Origin: Protopterus annectens
Taxonomy: Eukaryota; Chordata; Ceratodontiformes; Protopteridae
DNA length: 64,000 nucleotides
Assembly: GCF_019279795.1 (NCBI RefSeq)
Contig: NC_056725.1
Coordinates: forward strand, 1,070,613,068-1,070,677,067
Direction: 5' to 3'
Positions 24,086 to 38,100 of the stretch are shown here, in pieces. The stretch's first letter is position 1. The number at the start of each line of letters is the position of its first letter. Both the position numbers and the translations under genes were made by a program. Under the pieces are notes generated by a model. The model had not been told where the DNA came from and searched no databases. It worked only from the letters and a program-made list of their open reading frames with translations.

Positions 24086-24894
24086 GTTTCCAGTGACTCA
24101 TGAAAAACTCATTCTTCTGTTTGTTTACCATATGCTTCTCCACACTCTCAAGCCCAGACCACCAGACATAATAAATGCACTCTACTCTTAGGCAATATGA
24201 TCTCCTTTCTTATTGGTCTTTCATTTTTTAAGACAGATCACCACTTCCGCTGAAGTAATTGTGATATCATCCCACTGCAAATAACTCAATAACTCACTAA
24301 CTCAAAACACTCCAATATAAATGAAAACAGACAAAGTGGCCCACAGCACATAATTAAAATAGCAACAAGACACCTTGTGCAGGCTAGACAATAATAATGG
24401 CAATATATGTTTGCCAGATGGTAGACTTCTATTCCCTTTCCTTGGTCTCACCTTTTTCAAATTCTTCAACAGCCTTAATAGCCTCTAGTCCCTAGTAATA
24501 TCCCATAAACCTGACAATTTCACTACAGCACCCAATGCTGCAAGGTGTACCCTGCACCTAACCAACCTGCCAATTCTCCATTAAATATCTCAGCATTAAC
24601 CCAACTAACCAAGCTACTAACAAATTGATTAAACACCAACAGAGCCTTATCATATGCTTTCCTATTAGCCTTAGACCAGGATTGCTAAATCAGCCGCCTT
24701 TCCACACTTAACCAATCTCCCACACCTTTACCTGAGCTCTGGGTGTCAACTGTTGAAACCTTTAAAACTGAAAATGGGACAGATGACCAACCACAACACT
24801 GAAATTAGCTACGAATATGTTGAACTGAAAAGGAAAGGTTAATGTTTAAACAGAGCTAAATAATCTGCTTGAGTAAACTTTGTACCCATTTTGA

Positions 24895-25925
24895 TTATCC
24901 TGTCTTCTCAGCCAGCACTTCCACTACTGCCAGATTATCTGAATGAAATGTCACATTCTTGTTCCAAAAATTATTCTCCCACACCATCAATGATACTGAA
25001 ATTGGTATCACTTCCAAGAAAGTGACATCCTTCCATTGCTCTTCAGCCCATTCTTCTGGCCAAGCTTCAGCAAACCATATGCCACCAAAACATGCTACCA
25101 TACTTCACCTTCTGGCTGCATTCATAAACAGATCAAGATCCAGTGAAGAAACACAGTCATCTTGCTAAAAAGGCACTCTGTTAAATTGCAGGGAGAAACT
25201 CCAGGAAAAATAGAATGTCTTCCTTGACTTGTTAACCTACCCTTATATAATGATATTTTCACCTTATGCCACTCAACTAATTGATCAAAGCTCTCTACAT
25301 TGTTCAGCTTGGCATAATCCTCCACATGCAAAATTAATGAGCCTTAAATATTTATCACTTCACTAATACTCATCCTGTCTCTCTCAACCATTGACTTCAC
25401 CTTGCATCTTAATTTCTCAACCTTATCATATGGTAGCTTGACATTTCCAGGTTTGAACACCTTATCCAACTCTGCACACAACTGCTCATACAACCTCATC
25501 CTCTTGACAGTCACATCATTCACCCTCCTGATTGGTAAAATATTGTCCACATAATGCACTACTCCCGTAACATCTGCCTTTTGCTGCCACATCCAGGTCA
25601 ACGCCATGCTGTACTTTTCAAAAATAGCAGATATGACTGCATAGCCCATAGGCATTCCCTTGTCAAAATAAACCTTCCACTGAGATGCATGCCAGTAATG
25701 GGCCAATCCTGACTCCTCACCAGTATTAACCTAAAGCCTGACTCAATATTGAACTATACCCAACCAGAGATCTTTGAATGACCTAATCATTCTCACCAAC
25801 TCATCCAAGGATGAATACTGATCCTTAACATCAGCCTTATCATTATGTGCATTGACCAAATCACTTTCTGGGAATAACAACAGATGTATTAGCCTAAACT
25901 CTCCTGAGGACTTCTTGGGCAACAA
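24895..25925 (-). pseudogene. Ngaro-2 reverse transcriptase and RNase H remnant
   Basis: From 25,925: LPKKSSGEFRLIHLLLFPES, with VNAHNDKADV equivalent to the S-V-N-D block. From 25,706: KVYFDKGMPMGYAVISAIFE and GVVHYVDNILPIRR. The catalytic box is YVDN where YLDD is usual, a D-to-N change. The frame 25,101-24,895 (FGGIWFAEAWPEEW ... VTFLEVIPISVSLMVW ... VTFHSDNLAVVEVL) is the RNase H domain with its E and D-N acidic positions. Confidence 0.82.
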
Positions 25926-26169
25926 ACTCAGCAGTGTTATTCAATATGTACAGAACGGAGGCACTTCAAAGGACCAAGCAACATACTGACAGTCAACTCC
26001 TTGTCCAACAATCTCTGAACTGTCTCCTCCTTCCCCAATATAGATTTTAAATTCTTACAACTTTAGATTTTACCATAAATCTGAGTTGCACTCCCCACCC
26101 ATGCACCCCCCACACAGTCCAGAGCCACTTCCTTATATGCTTAGCTCTGAAGCAGATATTCTGACAGAC

Positions 26170-27560
26170 TATCATTAATAGATATATGCATCACCCCCAT
26201 CCTCAACTGGCTCCAACTCCAAAGCATGAACTTCTCCTTGGTCCCATCTATCCCTACTTCTTCCCCCAATCTCCAAGTCTTGTCCTGGTGCAGCACCTTC
26301 TCCTCTTGCCCCCCCCCCCCACATTCTTCCTCTAAAACTTGACTGCAGGGTGTTGCCCTGCATAGTTATTACACAAGTGATGGATCCTACACGAAGGCCA
26401 AGAACACTTTCTGCTTTGAAAGCCCAACAAGATTTAACTTGGACCCCATTCCTTACAATTGTTTCTTGACTGTCCTGCCTGATCCATCCAGCATGGTTCC
26501 ATCCATGTGTCAGGATTCTCCCATACAAAGGACTTATCCACGGCCTTGAATTTATGAAAATGTTGATAGTACCAGAGTCATGCATTACCAGCACTAAGTC
26601 TCTGTGCCTCCCTAACCATTAAAAGGTAGGTCAACAGCACTGACACAATGTGGCTCCTATTCAAGAATAATGGCCATGAAATAAACAATCCCCCAAGATC
26701 AATTATCCCATGTCTTTGGCTGATTCCTCCCTGTACCTCTCTTATGTAATAGTGCCAAGGCAGTTATAAGATCCTTGACCCAGGTGTCTCTGCCTCCGCC
26801 ACCTACTGTACCCCATCCTGGTCTATGAAAGCAAAAGCATTGACAAAATCTTTCTCACACCAGATCTTCTCTTTAAAAACTTGTGGGGTGTGTGCTGTAA
26901 TAAAGACAGACTTACTAGCCAGTCTACTTAGCAGAAGCGAATGTAAGCCAACCTCCAAGCTTGCTTCTGCAGACTGACTCCTTGACATTACCACTCCTGC
27001 TCCAGGACACAAGAAGTCCCTCTTCTCCAATGACACATCACCCACCCTGGCAAATTGATGCTCCCTTATATTTCTACAGGCTCCTTGCCTAAATGCCTTT
27101 TAATGCTTTCATCCCCAAGTAAACTCTGCAATCTGCACCCATCAGCTGAATTCAATTTATGCAACAATGTAAGTAATTCTGAATGTCACATGATATTACA
27201 GAACTCGCTTTGCCCCACAATAGCATGATTATCATTACCTGTTGTTTGTTGCTGAGGGTTAGGAGCATTTGCTGCTGATATATTGACTGCATGTTGTTCA
27301 CTCTCCTTTGCAATCACTTTCCTGCTGGCTCATGTACTTCCACAGAATGCCCATTAGTCAAGCCCTTCATGATCTTCTGGACCATTTGGCTGTAAACTCA
27401 GAGGCCTTCCTCACTGACTGCTTCCCCAGACCTCATTGCCATCCACGTCTCTCTGCATCAGCCTGAACAGCCTCCTGTGACTCTTGCCCCATTGCTTTTC
27501 CCACTGAAGTAACTCATCTGCCTGTGACACCCAACTTTTGCCAATGATGAGCTAGTTTCT
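26170..27560 (-). pseudogene. Ngaro-2 gag remnant
   Basis: Near 26,700 one frame reads VKDLITALALLHKRGTGRNQ, PKTWDN and SWGIVYFMAII, colinear with the Ngaro-1 gag. Near 26,410 CWAFKAES is followed, in another frame, by RIHHLCNNYAGQHPAVKF. This is the C-W-A-F-N...H-x-C-x-x-C-x-x-x-H-P zinc-knuckle end of the family. Frame changes and stops are frequent. A run of 14 C at about 26,310 lies just past this motif. Confidence 0.65.
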
Positions 27561-27599
27561 CACCTTGTGCAATCCTGCAAAATAAACACAACAGTGCAT

Positions 27600-28073
<474 letters not shown>

Positions 28074-28079
28074 ATCAAA

Positions 28080-28944
28080 ATGTTTGGCTATCAGTCTGCA
28101 GACTATTACAAGCCGAGCCAATAACCAGAGGTCAGTATCACAACCTGTATTTTGTATATGTGAGGTTAAACCTTAACCATTATACCAACCCTCCCTTGCC
28201 TTTTCCACCAGCAGAGTGTGCTATTGCACCACAGCATATCAACTCTAATAATTATAGATTGATTTAGTTCATAAAACAAACATTGATTCACATTCTCTTA
28301 TTCTTTTATATCTCAGGCTAATCATATTAATATATTAAAGGTGCCCTGATTGACCCTGATTATTACTGGATTAGTCCCTGTTTCTGTTGCATTTTGTCCC
28401 TGAGTCCTGTGAACCTTGCTTGTTTTTCTAGCCCCATCCCCAGCCCACACTGCATTACCGATAAACATATCAATTTTTTTTTTTTGTATTATGTATTTTT
28501 TAAATATATACTTTCATACTGCAGTGATCTGCTCTACCATGTGAGTAGATCATCTGACTCATATTGCATATATGTCCCTGATTCTACCTGCATTTCATGG
28601 CCATGTTACTAACAGGAACAAATCACTAACACAAGGAAAAAGATGGAGCAACAACAGGAGCTGCCTAAAAAAAAAAAAGGTTGCCATTGTCTAGAAGCAA
28701 CATTTGTGAAACTCATGAATTTGTCAACATCATAATACAACAAATAATGCAAATATGCACTAAAAATAAAAAAAGTTACCTATATAATCATAAAAAGTAG
28801 TCAGTTGTAATATTCAACAGAATTCACCCTAGCTTTTCTGTTTGTATGATTATCCAAGACTGAACAGAAGGGGAAACATGAATGCCTTCTTAAGTATTTT
28901 TCTTATATTAATACTCCAAACTCATTAACTGAATTACTTTTGTA
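28080..28944. other. No gene recognised
   Basis: AT-rich, with no repeat family named. Confidence 0.5.
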
Positions 28945-29039
28945 AGGATCATAGGATCATATAATCATAGTAGTTTACAAGGCTAATGGCCCTAGAGCCT
29001 TTTTAAACCTAGCCATTCATACCCCAATTTTCCCAATTA

Positions 29040-31170
29040 TCTGTGCCCACAGGTTAGAAAGGCTTTGGTATATGTCTGTGCCTTAGGGCATTTACAAACT
29101 GCCTGTGTCCTGAAGGGCCACTGGTAACAAGCCAGAGGTGAATTGGCAATTTCTCATGCATTAGTCCAAATTGTGTTTGAATAGGCTTAGGTAGGAGCTC
29201 TGTTTCACATGAGCGGGCAGTCTGTTCCAGAAAAGGGTTAATCTCTGAGAAACATACCTGTCCCTCCAGCATGTTCTGTTTATGTCACAGACAAGGTTTA
29301 GATCCCCAGATTGGATAAATGTGTAGTACATCTATCAGGGCTGGATCAGAGAATACCTTACAGCTTAGGCACAGATTATCTCTTGGTAGTCTGTAGGAGA
29401 CCAAGTACAGGGAAACGGCTTTGAGGTGGCCCACAGAGGACATATTATTTACACTCTGTATTCTTTTCATGATGAACCACTGTGGCTGCTCCAGTTGTTG
29501 CAAATGCCTGGTTGTGTACACGCTGAAGGGTGGATTATACTCAATTATTGGTCTAATGAGGTCTGAGTATAGTGGAACTATGATCTCCTTAGAGTTGGAT
29601 GCCATGCCCTTACTTATAAGTTGTGCCACATAGAAGGATTTTCTAACTACCATGGACACATGGTGATCAAAGTTAAGGTTACTGTCAACCTGAGTTCCCA
29701 AATCCCTTACCGCTTGGTCTACTTTTAGGGGAGTGCTATCGATGTTGTAATTTACAGGGCTGATCATCTTCCCAAAGGGTATAATTATACATTTTTTGCA
29801 TTGAGTTTTAAGTCATGGTTCTGGAGCAGTTATTTGTCTGTATCAGACCCTCTTGGAGGATATCTACATCTTTGGCGGATTCAGTGATTGCACCCAGCTT
29901 GCAGACATCAGCAAATTTGGTCAGCAAAAGCCCTTCTGCATTTGTCTTGACTTCAATGAAGTATATTCCAAACAAGAGGGGACTCAGTACTGAGCCCTGT
30001 GGGATACTACTAGTAATAACCTTCCAGCCTAACTTCATGTGTCCCATCTGGGAGCCATTTGGTTATCCATATGGTGACATATGGAGTTATACCTAAATTT
30101 GTGAGTTTGTCTATAATACCCAAGTGAAATATTGAGTCAAATGCCTTTGCTAGGTCAATGAAGGCAATATGTACCATTTTGTCCTCATCCATGGCTCTAG
30201 AGACTTTCTCAAAGAAGTCCATCAAGTTTAGTAGGCATGACCCGCCCTCGATAAAGCTGAACTGGGATGGTTCAGTGTTTGAAAATTTCCTAATTCTTTC
30301 CTTATCAAGTTAACAATAATTCTTCACATGTCCTTGCTATATAAGACTAGTCAAACATATGGGTCAGTAGTTCCCTGAGTCTGTTGATGGGCCACGTTTG
30401 TGTACAGGGGTGACTGCTGCAGTTCTTCAGTCCCTAAGGATGAAGCCTGCTTGCAGGCTGTGGTTGAATAGAGATTCTAGTGGGGCTGACATGTCACATT
30501 TCAAATTATTTAGGAGGCATCCAGGGATATTATCAGAACCCATTATTGTAGTGTTCTTTATCCTTAGCTTGGGGGGGCTATTTTGCCTCAAAGTTGGCTT
30601 TGCTGGAGTTGATTAGCCTCCTTAGTTATTTGTTGAGACTTCTTCTTCTTTCGACTTTTCCTGGTTAGGGGTCGCCACAGCAGATCACCTGTTCGTTCAT
30701 GATTGGCAGTAAAGTTTTACAGTGTCGAGTAGCCAGCCCAGCATCCAACCTTCCACAGAAGGCACACATATGCATGTACTCACACCTAAAGCCAATTTTG
30801 AATGTCCAATCCACCTACAGTATGTCTTTGGGATGTGGGAGGAAACCAAAGCACTTGGAGGAAACCCACGCGACCACAGGGAGGACATGCAGACTCCGCA
30901 CAGAAGTTGTTTGTTGAGACTGATAAGAATTTTTTTTTGTCTTTTGGGCATAACCCTTCCTAATCTTTGGATAGGATATTTTTTATTTTGTTGTACAACT
31001 TATTTATACTGGGGGTTTGGTTTTGGAGTTGTCCCATGTATAGTTTGGTTTGGTACTGCTGTTTCTATGCAGTTATTTCTATGTTTGTACGGTGTTGACA
31101 TAATCACTTCTGCATAGACCGCTGTGTTCTCTGGATTTGGTGGGGCTTTGAATTTAGCTAAGCTATTCTT
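29040..31170 (-). pseudogene. CR1-3 ORF2 remnant
   Basis: Frames from upstream to downstream: FFEKVSRAMDEDKMVHIAF and IDLAKAFDSIFHLG (30,225-30,110); IPQGSVLSPLLFGIYFIEVK (near 29,990); TKFADVCKLGAI, where the second catalytic Asp is Val; and RDLGTQVDSNLNFDHH (29,767-29,285). The endonuclease is missing because of 5' truncation. Stops and shifts are many. Confidence 0.88.
30629..30921 (-). mobile_element. SINE with RTE-type 3' tail, inserted in CR1-3
   Basis: The 12-base duplication TTTGTTGAGACT flanks it (30,629-30,640 and 30,910-30,921). The element body is 30,641-30,909. Its 3' end on the minus strand (30,641-30,690) is nearly identical to the 3' end of the RTE LINE at 6,899-6,957, including 24 identical bases at 30,664-30,687 versus 6,925-6,948. 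The rest includes GGGATGTGGGAGGAAACC, AACCCACGCGACCACAGGG and ACATGCAGACTCCGCACAGA, a block that I recognise as widespread in fish and other vertebrate repeats. No clear pol III boxes were found at the 5' side. Confidence 0.85.
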
Positions 31171-31200
31171 AAAAGAAAGCAGTTAGGCTTGGAAAAGTTT

Positions 31201-31737
31201 TTAAAGATTTTGGAGTTTGCTAGGAGTTAAGCCTTAAAATTTAAACTGCATTCCTTGTGATATATTGGAAAGGGGAAAAAAAAGCTTGAAACCTTAATAA
31301 AAAGCAATTAGACTTCATATCTTTAGTACTCTGTAGAATACACTTTAAAACATTTTCTTAGGATATATGTTTGTTTATTAACTGAGATATGTTGTGAATA
31401 TAATACATCTGTATGTTCTAAACTAATGACTTGCTTTTAGTTTGAATCTTAACATAAAACCATTCTATCAGCTATCTATACTCTCTTGCAATTTAACCAG
31501 CAGTCCATTTTCTTGCATAACTTTCCCTTCCATTTTTCTGCCGTTAGTTCAAAAGTTCTACACTGTCTTTAAGAAACAAATAAAGATGAGAAAGTTCAGC
31601 AGTATGCAGTGCCCAGTTAAATCAGTGAAGTATGCCAGCCCCAAAAGATTTCTAAAACTGACACAGAAGCATGCAGTGTACCAGTAGTAAATTATTGCAA
31701 TCAGCATGCTATAGTGCAAACAGTGTATCTACATAAA
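31201..31737. other. No gene recognised
   Basis: AT-rich sequence between CR1-3 and a microsatellite block. Confidence 0.5.
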
Positions 31738-31776
31738 TATAGATATAGATCTATAGTTATATAGATATAGATATAG

Positions 31777-31823
<47 letters not shown>

Positions 31824-31920
31824 TATACACACACACAGAAACACACATGCAGACTCACACAAACAGACATACAGACACACACACACACACACACACACAC
31901 ACAAGCACGTACGCGCACAC

Positions 31921-31985
<65 letters not shown>
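31738..31985. repeat. (TAGA)/(TA)/(CA) compound microsatellite
   Basis: TA-rich tract at 31,738-31,825, then CA tracts to 31,984 interrupted by AAGCACGTACGCGC at about 31,902. Confidence 0.97.
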
Positions 31986-31988
<3 letters not shown>

Positions 31989-34248
31989 AAAGAAAAACAC
32001 TATGCCTCTGGTAAGAAATGTAACTGAAGTGGAAAAGAAAAAAAGATCCTGGCAAACATCGTTCATTGCTACAAAATAGAATGAAAATGTCATGCGTGCA
32101 TCCAGTTAAATGTTATTAAACAGCACTATTACAGTTAGGTTTGGCTGTCTGGATTCCCTATTTTCTTCTTTCACCTGCACATTCACAGCTTCAGATCTTA
32201 GAAACATATACTAGTGTAAAAGCACAGATTATACTCAACTAGGGTCGTGGGATCTTTCTGAACTAATGTTCAAGAGAAACACTTGCAATAATGTTTACAT
32301 TCCATTAGCATGCCTGATCTAGTGTTAATGTTGCAGATTTTCTATATTAATTATACTCAGACAGTTTAATGATCAATACTGCTATACATTAAACTTGGGT
32401 TTTTATTGTACTTCCGTTATATAACAAAAAGGTGTCATTCAGTCAAATTATTTGACTTCCACTGTTAATATAAATGACACATGGAAGAGATAAACTGTAA
32501 ATGGTCATGATTTTTCCTGTTTAACAGTTTCTGAATATTAAGCAGAAAAATAAAATACATTTACCTAATCTTTAAGATGCTTTTGCATTATTTTGTTATG
32601 GAAGTACACACCCCTAAAAGAAATATATAATTTTGCTTCACATTCCAGTTGCATAGAACTCTGTCAACAAATTACTCAGTATTAGTTTGAGACCATTATG
32701 TGTTCTGAAGGCTATCAATTGTTATTCAGATACACCTACACTTTCCTGGAATTGAGCTTCAACTAGTCCACAATCCTATTTATTTACAATAAAGGTTTTA
32801 TTTTACTGCTTTTGGTCTTATAAATGCCAAACTAAAGTCTCATTTATATTATGTAGACACTGTCATATACTGGCAAGAGAAAAAAGTCCTTGCCGAATGG
32901 AACATTTTTATGCTTTTTATATGTTGTATTTAAGAAAGGCCACAAAATTTCAAATGTAAATAGAATAAAAGATTTCTTCATCCACCATGTCAGTGTCAAG
33001 TTGCAGATAAGGCTATAAGTATTGTCTGCATTCCAGAGGGACCAATTATTTCTTTTTCTCTTTTATGCTCATTATTAATTGTGATATGCTGCAAAAATAA
33101 ACCTCGTCAGTCCTTCTGATTTAGATTCCCTGTTAAATGCAAGTCCTATGCAGCTGTGACATTTGAAGGCTTTATATGGCTCCACTTTTCTTCTGGAGGG
33201 TAATCTAACAGACATTGGACAATGTTAATAGAAACACACTTTGAAGAGGACATTAACATTTTCCCAGAATTCTAAGTGTTTCAGTTCAGTTTGCTTCTTC
33301 ATTACTTCTTATTTAACTTCCTGATGATGGATTTGTCCCATTAGGCCTAATGCCATTTTAGGGTGCTCAGATGTGTCATTTATAAAAATGGAGGAGGGGG
33401 GTATGACTAAGACACTGATATCATTTATGTGATATTTTAATAAATGCAATTGAACTTCGACCTGCTTTACAAAGGGTGCTGTATGATATCAGCACCTAAG
33501 GCAGGGCCAGAGTATTGTCTGCTGAGAAAACACACTTTTTTTCTATATTTCTTTTTAATTTTATAATTGTAAACACTTCACATTTAAAATTAAAATTTAT
33601 TTTCTTTACTAAAGCCAACTCAGGGTTAAATATTTTATTATTACAAATAATACACTAATGAAAAAGCCACTCTAGTCTGCCTGCTATATTGTAAGACGTT
33701 ATGGGTAGTCAATGCATGCCCTGTTACTAAGGGAGTTAGGCAATGACAGAGGTTACTTAGATGTGGCAGTGTTAGCCTGGCATCCTCTCTTCAGTTTTAA
33801 ATAATAACTGAGACAAGTAGGTATGAGAGGGTGGTCTTCCCCTCCATCTTGTTTTATATGAAAATATATTCTGACAATATATGGTCAGTGATAGAGATAT
33901 GCTCTTACCCTGCAACAATCGGTTTTTAAATGAAAGGGTTATAAATTCTGAGCAGCAAATGCTTTTTTTCTGGCAGAAAGCATGATAAATAACACTGTGA
34001 GTAGTGTTTGAAAAATGTACTACTAGAAAAATGATAAATGCCTTTTCACTTTTCAAACTATAAAAAATGAGCTGTTGGAATAGAATGGTAAGGGTTAATA
34101 TGCATGCTAAGAACCACACAAAGACTATAAACTAATAATCTATTTGGGTAATAAAGACCTTAAATTATATAATTATATTGTAATAACTATTGTATAGTAT
34201 GGATTACAACTGGATTGAAAGCTAAAATAATATGAGTGCATGCTGGTT
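31986..34248. other. 2.3 kb with no recognised gene or repeat
   Basis: AT-rich, free of long frames. None of the element families seen elsewhere in the window is visible. It may be unique sequence or very old repeats. Confidence 0.45.
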
Positions 34249-34249
34249 T

Positions 34250-34333
<84 letters not shown>

Positions 34334-34345
34334 TGTGTGTGTGCA
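34249..34345. repeat. (GT)n microsatellite
   Basis: About 40 GT units with one interruption near 34,331. Confidence 0.98.
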
Positions 34346-35985
34346 TTTGTGCACATATGCATGTATGTGCGATGGGCAGAATTAACTTTGCTTGATCATG
34401 GTCATACATTAGAAATCTACCTAGTTATTTACTTCCAGGAGGAAAGTGAATAGCACTTGGTACGTAAAGGAACAGATTGATATAATCACTTAATCACAGT
34501 TAAATAAACATTCCCTGGTATTCATAAATGATTATGTAGGTGTCATGCAACACCTACAAGCTGTAAGTGTGTTAGCAAGATGAGCAGAAGCGCTCATTGA
34601 ATATGCAGGTTTCTAATTTGACCTACACATTTGCAAGCACCTTTTGGGGGCAGCTATAGTGTTCACAACCATTGAAAGGTGTTTGCAAGTACAAGCAAAG
34701 ATCATAAACAAAACGGCTCACATACAGGCAATGCTCAGATATGAGCACATGCTGTAGCACAGACATATTAAGAGAAAGTACAGGTAAAGAATACAGAATG
34801 AGGAGAAGTGAAATGGGGGAACTGCACACTAAATTGACTTATAATGAAGTCACTAATATCAGCGACTCAAAGGCCCTTCTGAAAGGGTGTTCAATTATTA
34901 CTGTGCAATATTATTATCCATATGGTAAGTGCGACTGAACAGTCAAGGCTTATTAGAGTGACTTGGTACAGTATCACTATATACATGCAATGTACTCTAG
35001 AGCTTAAATTACCTCTATGCAAAACAGCCACAATTGAAAGGTTTAAAAATATTTAATAATAAATAATAAAAACACAAGACAATACTTCTTACTACACAGT
35101 GCTAGTCAAGAGTTCAGAGATCACAGAGAAATACTTAAAATAATTCAGTAGAAAAGTTCTGACATCACAGAAAATCACTTAGAGTAACATTCCTAATTCC
35201 TAGCTATTTCTAAGAGAAATATTACAGTCTAAGATCCTACTTACATATAGAAATAGGCAGTGCTGGTGATGTTGGATGTTCTCAACACAAATGCCCTGAG
35301 CTCTCTGATTCTCTCTCTTTCAATAGATAACACAGAACTGCTTCACATGACACCATTCTTCACACTTTTCTGGTGTTCCCAGGCTAACAGAAACTACATT
35401 TACATTCTTTCCACCTGGTCAGAAACTAGAGCAATAATGGGCATTTATACATGCAAATTCTAGCCATCAACTCTGGTCTTAAAACAATAGGCAGGATGCC
35501 TCCCTCTAGACATATCGGCTCTGAATTTTGACATCAAAGAATTGACTTATCAGCTTTGTTACAGCAGAGTGCACTGTTGTTACATTTTTGCAGTTCAATA
35601 TCCAATGCGGTCTTTTCACATTTAAGAAAACAAGCCTGTGGCTTACATTAATATTTACAAATGACAGAATTATCTACAAAATTCTATCTGAATAGGCTGG
35701 CAGCCTTCACCTATCTTCACACATACAACATAGGAGAATTTGCACTACAAATGTGACATATTGCAGGTATATAAGCAGTATGTAATCATTGTGTGGCCAA
35801 AAAGTTACTTTCCCTGGGGATGCTAGGATTTGCTAGTGTCACAGGTGCCATTATTATGCAATCTCATAATTAAAAGAATACATAAACGCAGGAGTGAGGT
35901 GGCCAACAGCACATGATAGTAATCACTGTCACAGTATTGAAGCAGTGATGAAATCAAACAACCTACCTATCCACTAACAGTTCTA
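34346..35985. other. No gene recognised
   Basis: AT-rich. No coding frame or named repeat upstream of the R4-like LINE. Confidence 0.45.
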
Positions 35986-35993
35986 TACAGAGC

Positions 35994-37900
35994 ATGGAAG
36001 TATCAACTAGTGAAACTATAAACCGATTAAGACAAGAAGTGCAACTGCTAGAAGAATATAAAAGAGGAAACAGATCAACAAAGATACTAACAAAGACAGA
36101 CATAATAAAAGCAGTGCACAGTATTAAAACAGACCAGGATCTATCATGCACTATCACAAATAAGCTACAATTCTCAGCACAGGTGGAAAAACTTAAAAGA
36201 TACACAGCTAAATATAAAGGAAAAGTACAAAATAAGCAGTTTATTGATGGCCCAAAAAGTTTTACAAAGAATTGGGAAACAAGGTAAAAGGAATTGAAAG
36301 ACCACCAAAAAAAAGAAGAAATAGATACACTTTGTAGAAGTTTTTAATGAAGATCCTGTGGAACATAACAAAGATGCTAAATGGATAAAAGAAGTAAAAG
36401 AAAGAATATGAAGTTTAAAGGTACAGGATATGAAATGGGACGAAGTAACAGCCAGAGAGCCTGAAACAAAGTTAAGAAAAGCCTCCAGTTGTAAAACCCC
36501 AGGCCCAGATGCATTGCCTCACTTCTGGTTAAAAGTATTAACATCTTTGCACAAAGATTTAGCTATGAGTAAGAACTATTTATATGTACACCCTGAACAG
36601 ACACCAACCTGGTAACAACAGGAAAAATAATGCTCCTACTTAAGAGTGAACCTGCAAGCTACCCTAAAAATTATAGACCAATAACTTGCCTTCCAATGAC
36701 GTATAGACTATACACAGGAATCAATGCCGACAGAGTTTATAGTCATTTAGAAGAAAACTCAATTATGGCAGTAGAACCAAAGGGCAATAAAAAGAAGTCA
36801 TATGGAGCAAAAGATCATTTGTTGTTAAATAAAGTCATAGTGGAGAACTGTAAATAGGGGAAGAATCTAAGTATGGGATGGATTGACTACTAAAAAGCAT
36901 TTGATAGTATCCCACATTCATGGATAAAACAGTGCTTAAAAATGTGTATTATACATCCTACATTGATCGACTACATTACAGTTACCATAAAACAGTGGCA
37001 GACCACTTTGCAATTAAGCCATAATAAAAGACACATTATTATTCCAGGGGTAACAATTCAAAGGAGGATATTCCAGGGTTACTCTCTGTCACCACTGCTA
37101 TTCTGCCTTACCCTTAACCCATTAAGTTGTCTACTTAACAGCTGAGGCCATGGCTATAATTTGGCTCCTAGAAAACAGCAAAGTGTAAAGACTTCTCATC
37201 TTCTCTTTGTTGATTTAAAACTTTATAGCTCATCAGATGAGGAACTGAAAGTACAACTGCAAGTTATCAAAACTTTTTCAGATGATATAAGAATGTCATT
37301 TGGTCTTGATAAATGTGCAAAAGCAACCTTTAAAGCAGGAAAACATAATTTTGGGATAGGAATGTGATAAAAAAAGAACTTGAGCAAAAGGGAGTATATA
37401 AATATTTGGGAACTGATGAAGGATCAACAATAAAACATGAACAAATGCAAATAAAACTTAGTAAGAAATACTTTAGAAGACTTAAATTAATCCTGAAAAC
37501 AGTTTTGACATCTAGGAACAAAATCCACTCTGTAAACCAATTTGCTCTTCCTGTCCTAACTTACAGTTTTGGATTGACTGACTAGCCCCAATACATATTG
37601 GATAGATTAGATAGGAAAGCAAGAAGGATGCTTCATCCTCACCAAATAATTTATAAAAATCAGTGCATACCAAGTTTATATATTCCCCATTCCAAAGGAG
37701 GGATGGGCCTCCTTGAAACTGATTACATGTATAAATTTGCAATCTTGAGACTCCATACATATGTCCTAATCTCACAAGACCCAAATATAGTGAAGGTTTT
37801 GAAACATGAGGAAAATAAATTTAAGATGACGTCTTTGCTTTATCTAGCAGAAGCATATTGGCATCAAGCAGGAATGGAACTAACCAGAAGTAGATAAAAA
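35994..37900 (+). pseudogene. R4-like reverse transcriptase remnant
   Basis: Pieces in order: SSCKTPGPDALPHFWLK (near 36,490), NYRPITCLPMTYRLYTGI (near 36,670), a DY-stop-KAFDSIPHSWI block (near 36,890), RRIFQGYSLSPLLFCL (near 37,060) and HLLFVDLKLYSSSDEEL (near 37,200). The last is the catalytic box: family members have F/M-x-D-D-L-K-L-Y, and one Asp codon is missing here, so the active site is destroyed. ALPVLTYSFG and HSKGGMGLLE follow, as usual between polymerase and nuclease. There are several stops and shifts. Confidence 0.8.
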
Positions 37901-38100
37901 TCAGGCAGCAACTGAATGTGCCAAAAAACAAAATAAAGAATATATGGTGAAGGTCCAGATGAGAAGGCAAGAAATGTGCAAAATGTATAAATATAGTTGC
38001 AAGTATAGAAAACTTCTGGAAAAACATGTTGATCAGGAAATAAATACAGGAATGGTTAAGGAAAGGCAAATTCAAACCAAGAGATGAAAGGTTAATATTT

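Larger units (their letters stand above)
23860..27560 (-). mobile_element. Second Ngaro/DIRS-type retrotransposon (Ngaro-2), decayed
   Basis: Minus strand: gag (about 27,050-26,175), reverse transcriptase (25,925-25,122), RNase H (25,101-24,895) and tyrosine recombinase end (24,085-23,870). The order is the same as Ngaro-1, and the gag segments share the W-D-N-x-S-x-G pattern. No SGNH domain is visible below 23,870, where the Penelope fragment begins. Boundaries are not resolved. Confidence 0.8.
28945..31200 (-). mobile_element. CR1-clade LINE copy (CR1-3), 5'-truncated, with a SINE inside
   Basis: The 3' octamer-like repeats (GGATCATA-type on the plus strand) lie at 28,945-28,970, followed by the shared 3' UTR motif GGCTAATGGCCCT. 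ORF2 remnants run to about 31,170, where the linker before the reverse transcriptase fades out. A 269-bp SINE is inserted at 30,641-30,909. Confidence 0.88.
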
